Below, piece after piece: positions 1-8,969 of a stretch of 64,000 nucleotides of DNA (its first letter is position 1; every line of letters begins with the position of its first letter). Under the pieces are notes generated by a model. It had not been told where the DNA came from, searched no databases, and worked only from the letters and a program-made list of their open reading frames with translations. Source of the stretch: Flavobacterium piscinae (lineage in GTDB: Bacteria > Bacteroidota > Bacteroidia > Flavobacteriales > Flavobacteriaceae); assembly GCF_004122145.1 (NCBI RefSeq), contig NZ_SBKQ01000003.1, positions 248,001 through 312,000 on the forward strand, written 5' to 3'. Position numbers and translations under genes: made by a program.

Positions 1-468
1 GGCATTTGGCAGCATTAATAAAAAAGATCCTAATATAATGATGGCAAAAAAACTACCCACAAATACAATCGCCGGATTGTAATACACCTCATAAACATAC
101 CGCACCAAAATCATTAATCGAATGATAAAATAAAAAATCAATCCGGCTTCTAAAATGGGACGGATTTTACGAAGTACATCCAAATAATGCAAATCAATAT
201 TTACAATAGAAATAAAGAACGAAATCAATAATAAAACACCAATGATAATCGAATTAACTAAAGCAACTTTTTTCCTTCCTTTCGATTTATAATAAAAATA
301 TTTAAAAACGTTGAATGCAAATAAGGCTATGGCGATAAGAACTAAACCAATGAATTTGGGTGTATGGTACTCCTCATGAATACTATATCCAAAATCGAAA
401 ACGATGTAAGTCAATACAATAAGATCAAAAAACCGGTAGATTATCTTAAATAAAGAATCTTTTTCCAT
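1..468 (-). CDS. TrkH-family potassium uptake protein, N-terminal part (gene runs off the left edge)
   Basis: Reading leftward from the ATG at 468 gives an open frame to the window edge (about 156 residues). It starts MEKDSLFKIIYRFFDL and has several hydrophobic segments. It ends in a segment with FVGSFFAIIILGSF followed by LLMLPNA, the first pore-region signature of TrkH/KtrB-type K+ channel subunits, which import K+ across the inner membrane. Flavobacterial members carry an N-terminal membrane extension of this kind before the TrkH core. The stop lies outside the window, so family assignment rests on this first signature. It is the gene just downstream of hemC on the same strand with an 11-base gap, so it may be co-transcribed with hemA-hemC. 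Confidence 0.72.
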   Translation of the reverse strand, partial: MEKDSLFKIIYRFFDLIVLTYIVFDFGYSIHEEYHTPKFIGLVLIAIALFAFNVFKYFYYKSKGRKKVALVNSIIIGVLLLISFFISIVNIDLHYLDVLRKIRPILEAGLIFYFIIRLMILVRYVYEVYYNPAIVFVGSFFAIIILGSFLLMLPNA

Positions 469-478
469 AAAGCGATAG

Positions 479-1402
479 TTAGTGCTTTTGGTTTAATGCA
501 GTTTTTATAGTTTGCATTAATTCAGAACCACCATTTTCTAAAATTTCAGTAGCACAAAGTTCGCCAAAATTTTCAAATAATGAGTTATTTATGGTTTTTT
601 CTATTACTAACTTTTCTTTTCCGTCTAGAGAAAAAAGAACTCCTTTTAATGTAATTTGATTTTTGTCAATCGTAGCAAGTGCTCCAATAGGTGCGGTACA
701 ACCTCCCTCAAGTGTTTTGAGAAATTGTCTTTCAACAAAAGTGCAAATTTCGGATGGTTTATGATTTAAATGAGTCAAAGCTTCTCTCGAAAAACTATCG
801 TCTTCCATAGCAACCACTACCATTGCTCCTTGAGCGGGAGCGGGAATCATCCAATCCAGGTTGATGAATGTTTCCGGTTTTAAATTAATTCGTTCGAGTC
901 CTGCGGCAGCAAATACCGCACCTTTCCAATTGCTTTCTTTTAATTTTTGCATGCGAGTGTTTACATTTCCACGTAAATCTTCTACTTGATGGGTTGGATA
1001 TTTATTCAACCACTGGGCTTTTCGTCGTAAACTTCCTGAAGCAATTATTCCCGAAGTTTCTAAAAAAGATAAATCACCTTTGTGAACCAAAATGTCTAAT
1101 GTTGAAGCTCGTTCTAAAACTGCCGCTTGCACAATTCCTTTGGGTAAAGCCGTCGGTACATCTTTCATGGAATGAACAGCAATATCTACCTCGCCTTTCA
1201 ACATTGCTATATCCAACGTTTTGGTGAAAATTCCGGTAATTCCGAGTTCGTAAAGTGGTTTGTCAAGAATAATGTCGCCGGTTGATTTTACAGAAATAAT
1301 TTCAGTTTGGTAACCCAAATCATTTAGTCTTTTTTCAACGGTATGAGCTTGCCAAAGTGCGAGTTCGCTGTCGCGAGTTCCAATTTTGATGGTTTTACTC
1401 AT
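479..1402 (-). CDS. hemC: Hydroxymethylbilane synthase (porphobilinogen deaminase)
   Basis: This cytoplasmic enzyme joins four porphobilinogen molecules into hydroxymethylbilane in heme synthesis. The protein has 307 residues, normal for the family. It opens with IKIGTRDSELALWQA, has the catalytic Asp in HSMKDVPT (Asp81), the Arg-rich cofactor loop GSLRRKAQ and DLRGNVNTR, and the dipyrromethane-binding Cys in LEGGCTAPIGA (Cys235). All key residues are present. Its ATG overlaps the last bases of hemA by four bases (ATGA), so the two are translationally coupled and cover consecutive pathway stages. The interposed step, hemB, is not in the window. Confidence 0.97.
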   Translation of the reverse strand: MSKTIKIGTRDSELALWQAHTVEKRLNDLGYQTEIISVKSTGDIILDKPLYELGITGIFTKTLDIAMLKGEVDIAVHSMKDVPTALPKGIVQAAVLERASTLDILVHKGDLSFLETSGIIASGSLRRKAQWLNKYPTHQVEDLRGNVNTRMQKLKESNWKGAVFAAAGLERINLKPETFINLDWMIPAPAQGAMVVVAMEDDSFSREALTHLNHKPSEICTFVERQFLKTLEGGCTAPIGALATIDKNQITLKGVLFSLDGKEKLVIEKTINNSLFENFGELCATEILENGGSELMQTIKTALNQKH

Positions 1403-2655
1403 TTTACAGCCGTTTCAATTTGAAAAATTTTCTCAATCCATTCGATGCTTTCATCCACCATCGTGTTGTCATCTTTCAAATGATTAGCAAAATGGGTTGT
1501 AATTTTTTGAATGATTCGGTTGCTGATGATTTCCGCTTGGTCCTGATCAAAATTGGCGATTTTTTTACGTTGAAAATCCAATTCGCCGTCTTTAATAGAA
1601 TTCAATTTTTCTTTCAAAGCATGAATCGTTGGGGCAAATTTTCTGGCTTTCATCCACGAAATGAATTCCGATTTCACTTCATCTATGATGGCTTCAGCAG
1701 CCGGAATATGTTGTTTTCTTTTTTCTAAGGTATCGTCTGTCAATTGCGATAAATAATCCATATGAACTAATGAAACATTTTCCAATGATTTCACATTTTC
1801 GTTTACATTTTTGGGGATGGATAAATCTAAAATTAAAAGTGGTTTTTTGAGATTTAAAATATCTTTGTCAATGGTAGGATTTTGTGCACCGGTAGCCACA
1901 ATTAGCACATCGGCTTTTTGAATTTCTAGCGGTAATTCAGTATAATCTTTTACAATTAAATTGAATTTTCCGGCAATTTTTTCTGCTTTATCTTTTGTTC
2001 TGTTAATTAAAACAATGTGGTCATTTTTTGTATGCTTGACAAGGTTTTCACACGTATTTCGACCTATTTTTCCTGTCCCGAAAAGCAAAATGTTTTTTTG
2101 AGAAATGCCTTCTACATTATTTAAAATATACTGAACTGAAGCAAAAGCAACCGAAGTCGCTCCGGTACTGATTTCTGTTTCGTTTTTAATCCGTTTACTG
2201 GCTTGAATGACGGCATTAATCAATCGCTCTAAGAAAGAATTAGCTAAACCTAACGATTTACTTTCAACAAAACTATTTTTAATTTGAGATATAATTTCAA
2301 AATCACCTAAAATCTGACTGTCTAAACCGGTTCCTACGCGAAACATGTGCGAAATGGCTTCTTGATTTTTATAAACATAAGCCACTTTTTGAAAATCTTC
2401 AACAGTGCCAACACTGTTTTCACACATCAACTTAATCAATTGAAACGGATGTTGTGCAAAACCATATATTTCTGTTCTGTTGCACGTTGAGGTAACAATT
2501 AAACTATCGATTCCTTCCAATTTTGCTTGACGCAATACATTGGTTTTGGCTTTTTCGTCTAAACTGAATTTTCCGCGTGTCTCCGCATCTGCTTTTTTGT
2601 AACTCAATCCAACGGCATAAAACGTTTGATGTTTTGACAGGTTTAAATTTTCCAT
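1399..2655 (-). CDS. hemA: Glutamyl-tRNA reductase
   Basis: This enzyme reduces glutamyl-tRNA(Glu) with NADPH to glutamate-1-semialdehyde, the first committed step of C5-pathway heme synthesis. The chosen ATG at 2655 gives 418 residues. The motif TSTCNRTEIYG carries the nucleophilic Cys (Cys58), followed by FRVGTGLDSQILGDFEI, the NADPH motif LLFGTGKIGRN, and a C-terminal dimerisation helix region. A longer open frame extends to 2757, but its extra 34 residues lie outside the family's N-terminus and a -7 box at 2682-2689 falls inside it, so I reject that extension. It is the first gene of a leftward hemA-hemC pair and diverges from the AraC-type regulator. Confidence 0.96.
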   Translation of the reverse strand: MENLNLSKHQTFYAVGLSYKKADAETRGKFSLDEKAKTNVLRQAKLEGIDSLIVTSTCNRTEIYGFAQHPFQLIKLMCENSVGTVEDFQKVAYVYKNQEAISHMFRVGTGLDSQILGDFEIISQIKNSFVESKSLGLANSFLERLINAVIQASKRIKNETEISTGATSVAFASVQYILNNVEGISQKNILLFGTGKIGRNTCENLVKHTKNDHIVLINRTKDKAEKIAGKFNLIVKDYTELPLEIQKADVLIVATGAQNPTIDKDILNLKKPLLILDLSIPKNVNENVKSLENVSLVHMDYLSQLTDDTLEKRKQHIPAAEAIIDEVKSEFISWMKARKFAPTIHALKEKLNSIKDGELDFQRKKIANFDQDQAEIISNRIIQKITTHFANHLKDDNTMVDESIEWIEKIFQIETAVK

Positions 2656-2681
2656 AAATACACTTTTCCTAAAATGTTGAA

Positions 2682-2689
2682 CAAAATTA
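2682..2689 (-). promoter_or_regulatory. Bacteroidota -7 box before hemA
   Basis: On the minus strand this reads TAATTTTG, matching TAnnTTTG, 26 bases before the hemA ATG at 2655. No well-spaced -33 TTG was seen. It supports the shorter hemA start. Confidence 0.55.
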
Positions 2690-2783
2690 TCATTATCTAT
2701 TCTATAAAAGTATCGCTCAAAGTACTTTTTGTGTCGCTTGAAGATATAGCAATCCAAAATGTACTTTTCATCGTATTTTCTTT

Positions 2784-2791
2784 TATATTTG
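2784..2791 (+). promoter_or_regulatory. Bacteroidota -7 box before the AraC-type regulator
   Basis: TATATTTG matches TAnnTTTG exactly, in the divergent hemA/araC-type intergenic region, 93 bases before the preferred ATG at 2885. A -33 element is not clear. Confidence 0.5.
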
Positions 2792-2884
2792 TAGCATTCT
2801 CAATGCTTAAGAAAGTGTTTGTTTAGAATAATTCTAAATAAACAAAATTCAAGCCTTCTGAATTATATACGAAAAAATGTCGCT

Positions 2885-3751
2885 ATGGGTTCTCAAGAAG
2901 AAATAAAAATTGAAGATGACTTTATTTTAATTCGCTTTCAAAACGACTCCGAAGAGGTGGTTCGCTTTGAAAGACAGGTGTCTACGGGTTTAATTCAATT
3001 TCATTTTGGATTAAAAGGAAAAGCAAAATTTATCTTCAACCAAGGCAATTATGCGTTGGAAATGAAGGAAGAAAAATCACTTTTACTTTATAATCCGCAA
3101 AAAGAATTGCCGGTTCATTTGGAAATTGCACCCCAATCTTGGATAATTTCCGTATTGGTTTCAATAAAAAAATTCCATGCTTTATTTTCAGCCGAAGCAG
3201 AATATATTCCGTTTTTAAGTGATAATAATCGGGAGAAAAAATATTATGCCGAGGAAAACATAAGTCCATCGATGGCCATCGTGCTCAATCAAATCTTTCA
3301 TTACAACCTCAATGCTTCTATAAAAAATCTTTATTACAAAGGAAAAGGTTATGAACTGTTAAGTTTGTACTTTAACCGCAACGAAGATCCGAACGCCGAC
3401 CATTGTCCGTTTTTGATTGATGAAGAAAATGTATTGAAAATAAAAAAAGCCAAAGAAATTGTCATTTCCAACATGGCAGAACCTCCGGGTTTACAAGAAT
3501 TGGCCGATCAAGTGGGTCTGAATTCAAAGAAACTAAAAATGGGTTTCAAACAAATTTATGGCGATAGTGTGTACAGTTTTTTGTTTGATTATAAAATGGA
3601 ATACGCCCGTAAATTGTTAGACAGTGGAACTTACAATGTAAATGAAGTGGGTGTGCAAATTGGTTATAGCACCGCTTCGCATTTCATTGCTGCGTTCAAA
3701 AAGAAATTCGGAACAACGCCGAAAAAATATTTAATGTCATTGTCGAATTAG
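2885..3751 (+). CDS. AraC-family transcriptional regulator beside the heme genes
   Basis: This is a DNA-binding regulator. With the ATG at 2885 (MGSQEEIKIEDDF) it has 288 residues; an in-frame TTG at 2819 would add 22 residues and is less likely. The N-terminal part is a beta-rich ligand-sensing region with many aromatic residues. The last about 95 residues form the double helix-turn-helix AraC domain (LQELADQVGLNSKKLKMGFK, then VNEVGVQIGYSTASHFIAAF and KKFGTTPKKYL). The overall look is of PchR-type regulators, which sense ferric siderophores or iron state. It lies 24 bases before hemH and diverges from hemA, so control of heme or iron genes is a reasonable inference but not shown. Confidence 0.85.
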   Translation: MGSQEEIKIEDDFILIRFQNDSEEVVRFERQVSTGLIQFHFGLKGKAKFIFNQGNYALEMKEEKSLLLYNPQKELPVHLEIAPQSWIISVLVSIKKFHALFSAEAEYIPFLSDNNREKKYYAEENISPSMAIVLNQIFHYNLNASIKNLYYKGKGYELLSLYFNRNEDPNADHCPFLIDEENVLKIKKAKEIVISNMAEPPGLQELADQVGLNSKKLKMGFKQIYGDSVYSFLFDYKMEYARKLLDSGTYNVNEVGVQIGYSTASHFIAAFKKKFGTTPKKYLMSLSN

Positions 3752-3775
3752 AAAAAATAAATTGCTACATAAAAA

Positions 3776-4813
3776 ATGAAAAAAGGAGTATTATTAGTCA
3801 ACTTAGGTTCGCCCGAAAGTCCAACCCCTAAAGATGTCAAGCCGTATTTAGATGAATTTTTAATGGATAAATATGTGATTGACGTTCCGTTTTTATTGCG
3901 AGCGTTGATAGTTCGCGGAATAATTTTGCAAACCCGACCAAAAAAATCAGCCGCAGCTTATGCCAAAATTTGGTGGGATGAAGGTTCGCCTCTCATTGTG
4001 TTATCCAAACGAATGCATAAAAAAGTGCAAGCTAACACGAGTATTCCGGTGAGTTTAGCGATGCGTTATGGCAAACCAAGTATTGAATCGGGATTACAAG
4101 AATTACACGATCAAGGCGTGACCGAAGTGATGCTTTTCCCTCTATATCCGCAACACGCAATGGCATCAACCGTGACCATTTTAGTTTTGGCAGAAGAAAT
4201 TCGTAAAAAGAAATTCCCAAATATGAATTTCACTATTCTTCCGGCTTTTTACAACCAAAAAGATTATATCAGAGACTTATCCAATTCCATTAAAAAGCAT
4301 TTGGAAGATTTTGAATATGATCATTTATTGTTTTCATATCACGGCATTCCGGAACGTCATATTCGCAAAACCGATATCACCAAAAGTCATTGCAAAATTG
4401 ACGGTTCGTGTTGCCACACACCATCTCCTGCTCACGAATTTTGCTACCGTCATCAATGTTATGAAACCACCAAACAAGTGGTTGAATTTTTAGGAATTCC
4501 AGAAGGAAAATTCAGTCAAACGTTTCAATCGCGTTTAGCCGGCGATAAATGGCTCACCCCTTACACCGATGTGGAAATCAACAAAATGCCTGCAAAAGGG
4601 ATCAAAAAATTAGCCGTTGTTACACCTGCTTTTGTATCTGATTGTTTGGAAACCTTGGAAGAAATTGCCATGGAAGCCAATCATGAGTTTAAAGAACATG
4701 GCGGCGAAGAATTCTTAGCTATCCCTTGTTTAAACGACGACGACGATTGGTGCAAAACCTTAAGCCGATGGATTGACCAATGGGCTTTTGCTCAAACAGA
4801 AACTGCAAAATAA
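3776..4813 (+). CDS. hemH: Ferrochelatase
   Basis: This enzyme inserts Fe2+ into protoporphyrin IX (or coproporphyrin III) at the end of heme synthesis. The 345-residue protein opens with KKGVLLVNLGSPESP, has FPLYPQHAMAST and the active-site signature LLFSYHGIPERHI with metal-binding His189. The conserved acidic helix SDCLETLEEIAMEA follows. A cysteine-rich insert (residues about 205-229, with SHCKIDGSCC and CYRHQC) is worth noting, since some ferrochelatases bind a [2Fe-2S] cluster; whether this one does is inference. The stop TAA overlaps the ATG of the following MATE gene by one base. Confidence 0.96.
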   Translation: MKKGVLLVNLGSPESPTPKDVKPYLDEFLMDKYVIDVPFLLRALIVRGIILQTRPKKSAAAYAKIWWDEGSPLIVLSKRMHKKVQANTSIPVSLAMRYGKPSIESGLQELHDQGVTEVMLFPLYPQHAMASTVTILVLAEEIRKKKFPNMNFTILPAFYNQKDYIRDLSNSIKKHLEDFEYDHLLFSYHGIPERHIRKTDITKSHCKIDGSCCHTPSPAHEFCYRHQCYETTKQVVEFLGIPEGKFSQTFQSRLAGDKWLTPYTDVEINKMPAKGIKKLAVVTPAFVSDCLETLEEIAMEANHEFKEHGGEEFLAIPCLNDDDDWCKTLSRWIDQWAFAQTETAK

Positions 4814-6168
4814 TGGCACAATCCTCGGGAGCTTTAGGTACAGATGACATCAAACAATTGTTGATAAAACAAGCTGTGCCGGCTTCTATTGGCATACTTT
4901 TTATGTCGATTAATATTTTAGTCGACACCATATTCGTGGGTCAATGGATTGGTTCGTTGGCCATAGCAGCCGTTACGGTAGTTTTACCCATTACTTTTCT
5001 AATTTCTTCTTTAGGAATGGCAATTGGAATTGGCGGAAGCTCCATTATTTCAAGAGCTTTAGGAGCAAAAGACAAAGAAAAAGCCTATCGAACTTTTGGT
5101 AATCAAATCATGATGACTATGGCTTTGGCTTTGTTTTTTGTAACAGTTGGATTTTTATTTTCCGATGAAATTCTGCTACTTTTTGGGGCCAATGGCGAAA
5201 TTATGCAGCCGGCTAAAGAATTTTTTATCCCGGTTTTAATTGGTGTTCCTTTTTTGGCACTTTGTATGATGGGTAACAATGTGATACGTGCTGAAGGCAA
5301 GGCCAAATTTGCCATGATGGCCATGATTATTCCGGCCTTTGGCAATATTTTTCTTGATATTGTATTCATCAAATTTTTAGATATGGGAATGTTCGGAGCG
5401 GCTTTAGCAACCACACTTTCCTATTTTATGTGTTTTGTTTTTATTCTATGGTTTTTCATTACAAAAAGTGAATTAAAACCGTCACTCCCTCATTATAAAT
5501 TTGATTTTTCAATTGTAAAAGAAATTTCCTCGCTCGGATTAGTTACGTTTTCTCGTCAAGGTGTAGTAAGTATTTTGGCGATTATCATTAACCATACTTT
5601 ATTTACCTATGGTGGCGAACATTCTGTTGTAGTTTATGGAATCATCAGTAGAATGTTGATGTTTGCATTATTTCCCATTTTGGGAATTACACACGGATTT
5701 CTTCCAATTGCCGGATACAATTATGGTGCAGAAAATTATAATCGAGTAAAAGAAACCATTTCGATTTCAATAAAATATGCGGCTCTTTTAGCAACATTTA
5801 TTTTTGTTTTAATATTAATTTTTGCCAAACCCATAGTTTCCGTTTTTACAAACGATGTTGATGTTATTGCAGAAACCCCGGATGCATTGCGATGGGTTTT
5901 TGCTGCTACACCCATTATTGCTCTCCAATTAATTGGAGCCGCTTATTTTCAAGCGGCCGGAAAGGCAATTCCGGCATTGCTGCTCACGTTATCCAAACAA
6001 GGATTTTTTCTGATTCCACTTGTACTCATTTTGCCAAATTATTTTGGTATTTTTGGAGTATGGGTCGCTTTTCCAATTGCAGATGTTTTATCTACGATAA
6101 TAACGGCTTACTTTTTGAGGAAGGAAATGACTACTAAACTGATTGAAAAACCGGATGGAATTTTATAA
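4813..6168 (+). CDS. MATE-family efflux transporter
   Basis: This is an inner-membrane multidrug/toxin extrusion-type antiporter of 451 residues with about 12 hydrophobic helices. MATE features include VDTIFVGQWIGSLAIAAV, GIGGSSIISRALGAKD near the N-terminus, and the matching second-half segment PIAGYNYGAENYNRVKE. I use ATG 4813 (MAQSSGALGTDDIKQ), which overlaps the hemH stop; an upstream ATG at 4780 lies inside hemH and adds 11 atypical residues. It sits between hemH and hemJ in an overlapping run. Export of a porphyrin or related compound is an attractive but untested idea; the family is mostly linked to cationic drugs. Confidence 0.9.
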   Translation: MAQSSGALGTDDIKQLLIKQAVPASIGILFMSINILVDTIFVGQWIGSLAIAAVTVVLPITFLISSLGMAIGIGGSSIISRALGAKDKEKAYRTFGNQIMMTMALALFFVTVGFLFSDEILLLFGANGEIMQPAKEFFIPVLIGVPFLALCMMGNNVIRAEGKAKFAMMAMIIPAFGNIFLDIVFIKFLDMGMFGAALATTLSYFMCFVFILWFFITKSELKPSLPHYKFDFSIVKEISSLGLVTFSRQGVVSILAIIINHTLFTYGGEHSVVVYGIISRMLMFALFPILGITHGFLPIAGYNYGAENYNRVKETISISIKYAALLATFIFVLILIFAKPIVSVFTNDVDVIAETPDALRWVFAATPIIALQLIGAAYFQAAGKAIPALLLTLSKQGFFLIPLVLILPNYFGIFGVWVAFPIADVLSTIITAYFLRKEMTTKLIEKPDGIL

Positions 6169-6697
6169 CTACATCAAAGCATTACACCTCATCTTTGTTA
6201 TTACTTGGTTTGCCGGGTTATTTTACATCGTAAGATTATTCGTATACCATGCTGAAGCCAAAGAAAAACCGGAACCCGAACAAAGTATTTTAATCCAACA
6301 ATACCAATTAATGCAATACCGTTTGTGGTACATTATCACTTGGCCAAGTGCCGTTTTGGCAAGTCTATTTGCTTTTTGGTTGTTGTATTTAATTCCTTCT
6401 TGGTTAGAACAAGATTGGATGTTGGTTAAATTAGGTTTTGTGGTTTTATTATATGCTTATCACATCAAATGCCATCTTATTTTTAAAAAATTACAACAAA
6501 ACGAGGTTAAAAAAAGCTCTACCTTTTTCCGTTTATGGAATGAAGGAGCGACCTTAATTTTATTTGCAGTTGTATTTTTAGTGATTTTAAAAAATGCCAT
6601 CAATTGGATTTATGGTGTAATCGGGATTTTTGTTTTTTCAATATTGATTATGATTGGTTTTAAAATGTATAAACGAATTAGGGAACGAAACCAATGA
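6155..6697 (+). CDS. hemJ: Protoporphyrinogen oxidase HemJ
   Basis: HemJ is an integral membrane enzyme that oxidises protoporphyrinogen IX to protoporphyrin IX, the step before HemH in the protoporphyrin branch. With ATG 6155 the protein has 180 residues. It opens with MEFYNYIKALHLIF, then the HemJ signature WFAGLFYIVRLFVYHAEA with its conserved His, and has four to five membrane helices. The conserved Lys-Leu stretch VKLGFVVLLYAYHIKCH is present. A TTG at 6143 could start four residues earlier. It overlaps the MATE gene by 14 bases and the histidine kinase gene by four. I see no HemG or HemY in this window. Confidence 0.93.
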   Translation: MEFYNYIKALHLIFVITWFAGLFYIVRLFVYHAEAKEKPEPEQSILIQQYQLMQYRLWYIITWPSAVLASLFAFWLLYLIPSWLEQDWMLVKLGFVVLLYAYHIKCHLIFKKLQQNEVKKSSTFFRLWNEGATLILFAVVFLVILKNAINWIYGVIGIFVFSILIMIGFKMYKRIRERNQ

Positions 6698-8175
6698 GTT
6701 TTTCAAAAAAAATAAGTAACCTTTCACTTCGGGTCAGAATTTTCATTTCGATGATTTTTCTAACCGTAATTTCTTCTATTTTGATTGCTTCTGTTTCTAT
6801 TATTCAATTTAGAAATGAAGCAAGAGAATACCATCAGGAACGATTAGAACGAAAAGAAACAGCAATAAAAGAAAACATCAATTACATACTCAAAAACACA
6901 ACATATCCTTTAACAACAGAAAATATTCCACTCATTTTTTCAGAAAGAGATAAAATTCACGAACTTTCTGACATACACTCTTTGGAAATAAATTTTTATG
7001 ATTTAAAGGGAAAACTTTTAAAATCATCAAAATCTTCTTTTGCGATTGATGACGACCCAAAATCTATTCCGGATTACATTATCAGGCTAGTTCAATCGAG
7101 TATGGATAAACGATTTGTAGAAGTAAAACAAATTAATGGAATTAAAAATTTATCGTCTTTCAGCGAAATCAAAGATTTACAATTTAAACCTTTAGCCATA
7201 TTGAATCTTCCCTATATAGAAGATGATGGTTATTATGAGCGTGAATTGAGAAAGTTTATGATTCGATTTGGACAAGTTTATGCTTTTATGCTTTTACTAT
7301 CGGTGGTTTTGGCTTATTTTTTGTCGAGTTTTATTACGAAATCCATTAAAACAATTTCCGACAAAATAACGGAAACACAGTTGAACAAAAAAAACGAAAA
7401 AATTGAGTTGGAAACCAGTAGCAGAGAGATTGGATTATTGGTTGAAGCCTATAACAACATGGTGGATAAACTAGAGGAAAGTGCTGTTAAACTGGCCCAA
7501 AGCGAACGCGAGCAAGCTTGGCGTGAAATGGCTAAACAGGTGGCACACGAAGTAAAAAATCCCTTAACACCCATGCGATTGACGGTGCAAAGTTTTCAGC
7601 GGAAATTTGACGAACAAGATCCAAACATCAAACAAAAACTAGACGATTACACTAAAACATTATTACAGCAAATTGACATCATGAGTTCGGTAGCCAATGC
7701 GTTTTCAAACTTTGCATCAATGCCTGCTCAGCAAAATGAACGCATTAATGTGGTAGAAGTTGTTCAGCTTGGATTGGAAATTTTTAATGAAAATTACATT
7801 CAGTTTGAATCCACAGAAAAGGAAATTTTTATGCTGATGGACCGAACACAATTAATTCGAATCATCACCAATTTAGTAAAAAACGCAACACAAGCCATTA
7901 CGGAAGAAAACCAAAACCCAAGTGTTTTATTATCCGTTTCAAAAGAAAATTCCAATGTTATTATTGAAGTAAAAGATAATGGTATTGGTATTTTAGAGAA
8001 CAATAAAACACAAATTTTTGAACCTAAATTCACCACCAAAAATAGTGGAATGGGCCTTGGTTTAGGCATCATCAAAAAAATCATCGAAAATTACAACGGA
8101 ACAATTACCTTTGAATCTGCACAAAATATAGGAACTACATTTACTGTTACTTTTCCCTTAAATACCAACGAATAA
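6694..8175 (+). CDS. Membrane sensor histidine kinase (NtrY-like, orphan)
   Basis: This is a two-component sensor kinase of 493 residues. A first membrane helix is at about residues 14-37, a periplasmic sensing region at 40-190, a second helix at 194-215, then a HAMP-type linker. The DHp helix contains the phospho-acceptor His285 in AKQVAHEVKNPLTPMRL. The HATPase domain has N-box NLVKNATQAI and G-boxes KDNGIGI and GMGLGLGI. No response regulator is adjacent, so its partner is unknown. Its ATGA start overlaps the hemJ stop, linking it in expression to heme synthesis. The kinase call is firm; the signal is unknown. Confidence 0.93.
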   Translation: MSFSKKISNLSLRVRIFISMIFLTVISSILIASVSIIQFRNEAREYHQERLERKETAIKENINYILKNTTYPLTTENIPLIFSERDKIHELSDIHSLEINFYDLKGKLLKSSKSSFAIDDDPKSIPDYIIRLVQSSMDKRFVEVKQINGIKNLSSFSEIKDLQFKPLAILNLPYIEDDGYYERELRKFMIRFGQVYAFMLLLSVVLAYFLSSFITKSIKTISDKITETQLNKKNEKIELETSSREIGLLVEAYNNMVDKLEESAVKLAQSEREQAWREMAKQVAHEVKNPLTPMRLTVQSFQRKFDEQDPNIKQKLDDYTKTLLQQIDIMSSVANAFSNFASMPAQQNERINVVEVVQLGLEIFNENYIQFESTEKEIFMLMDRTQLIRIITNLVKNATQAITEENQNPSVLLSVSKENSNVIIEVKDNGIGILENNKTQIFEPKFTTKNSGMGLGLGIIKKIIENYNGTITFESAQNIGTTFTVTFPLNTNE

Positions 8176-8186
8176 AAAAAAGAATC

Positions 8187-8969
8187 ATGAATTACGAGAA
8201 TATTTTAATCGAAAAACAAAATGGTATTTCTACCATAATAATTAACCGTCCTGCCAAGTTAAATGCCTTAAACAAAGCCACCATTGAAGAACTGCATCTC
8301 GCTTTTGATTTGGAAAATAAAGACAAATCCACTCGAGCCATAATTATCACCGGAAGTGGTGAAAAAGCATTTGTAGCCGGAGCCGACATTTCAGAATTTG
8401 CTCATTTTTCTGTAGAAGAAGGTGAGAATTTAGCTGCAAAAGGACAAGAATTATTGTTTGATTTTGTGGAAAATTTATCCACACCGGTTATTGCTGCTGT
8501 AAATGGATTTGCTTTGGGTGGCGGATTAGAATTAGCGATGTCCGCACATTTTAGAATTGCCTCTGATAATGCCAAAATGGGCTTACCCGAAGTCACACTT
8601 GGTGTAATTCCCGGTTACGGAGGAACGCAACGTTTACCACAATTAGTTGGAAAAGGTCGTGCCATGGAAATGATTATGAGTGCCATGATGATTGATGCTG
8701 AAACCGCAAAAAATTATGGATTAGTCAATCACATTGTTCCACAAGCGGAATTGATAGAATTTACGAAAGGAATTGCTTCAAAAATTGCAAAAAATTCTCC
8801 CGTTGCCATTTCTAATGCCATTGCGGCAGTGAATGCCAATTATAAAGATGGTGTAAATGGATATGCAATAGAAATTCAAAACTTTGGAAAATCATTTGGA
8901 ACTGCTGACTTTAAAGAGGGAACTACAGCATTTTTAGAGAAAAGAAAAGTAGAGTTTAAAGGAGAATAA
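8187..8969 (+). CDS. Enoyl-CoA hydratase/isomerase (crotonase) family protein
   Basis: This crotonase of 260 residues most likely hydrates short-chain enoyl-CoA in beta-oxidation or hydroxybutyryl-CoA interconversion. It has the oxyanion-hole motif VAGADISEF, then GGGLELAM with Glu115 and LPEVTLGVIPGYGGTQ with Glu135. The two glutamates are 20 residues apart, as in true enoyl-CoA hydratases, which favours a hydratase over a decarboxylase or thioesterase. It starts 11 bases after the histidine kinase stop and ends one base before the convergent HD gene, so no terminator separates the two. Confidence 0.92.
   Translation: MNYENILIEKQNGISTIIINRPAKLNALNKATIEELHLAFDLENKDKSTRAIIITGSGEKAFVAGADISEFAHFSVEEGENLAAKGQELLFDFVENLSTPVIAAVNGFALGGGLELAMSAHFRIASDNAKMGLPEVTLGVIPGYGGTQRLPQLVGKGRAMEMIMSAMMIDAETAKNYGLVNHIVPQAELIEFTKGIASKIAKNSPVAISNAIAAVNANYKDGVNGYAIEIQNFGKSFGTADFKEGTTAFLEKRKVEFKGE

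Noticed and set aside
2656..2757. N-terminal extension of hemA (34 residues)
   Set aside because: It is not family-like and contains the -7 box at 2682; ATG 2655 fits the known length.
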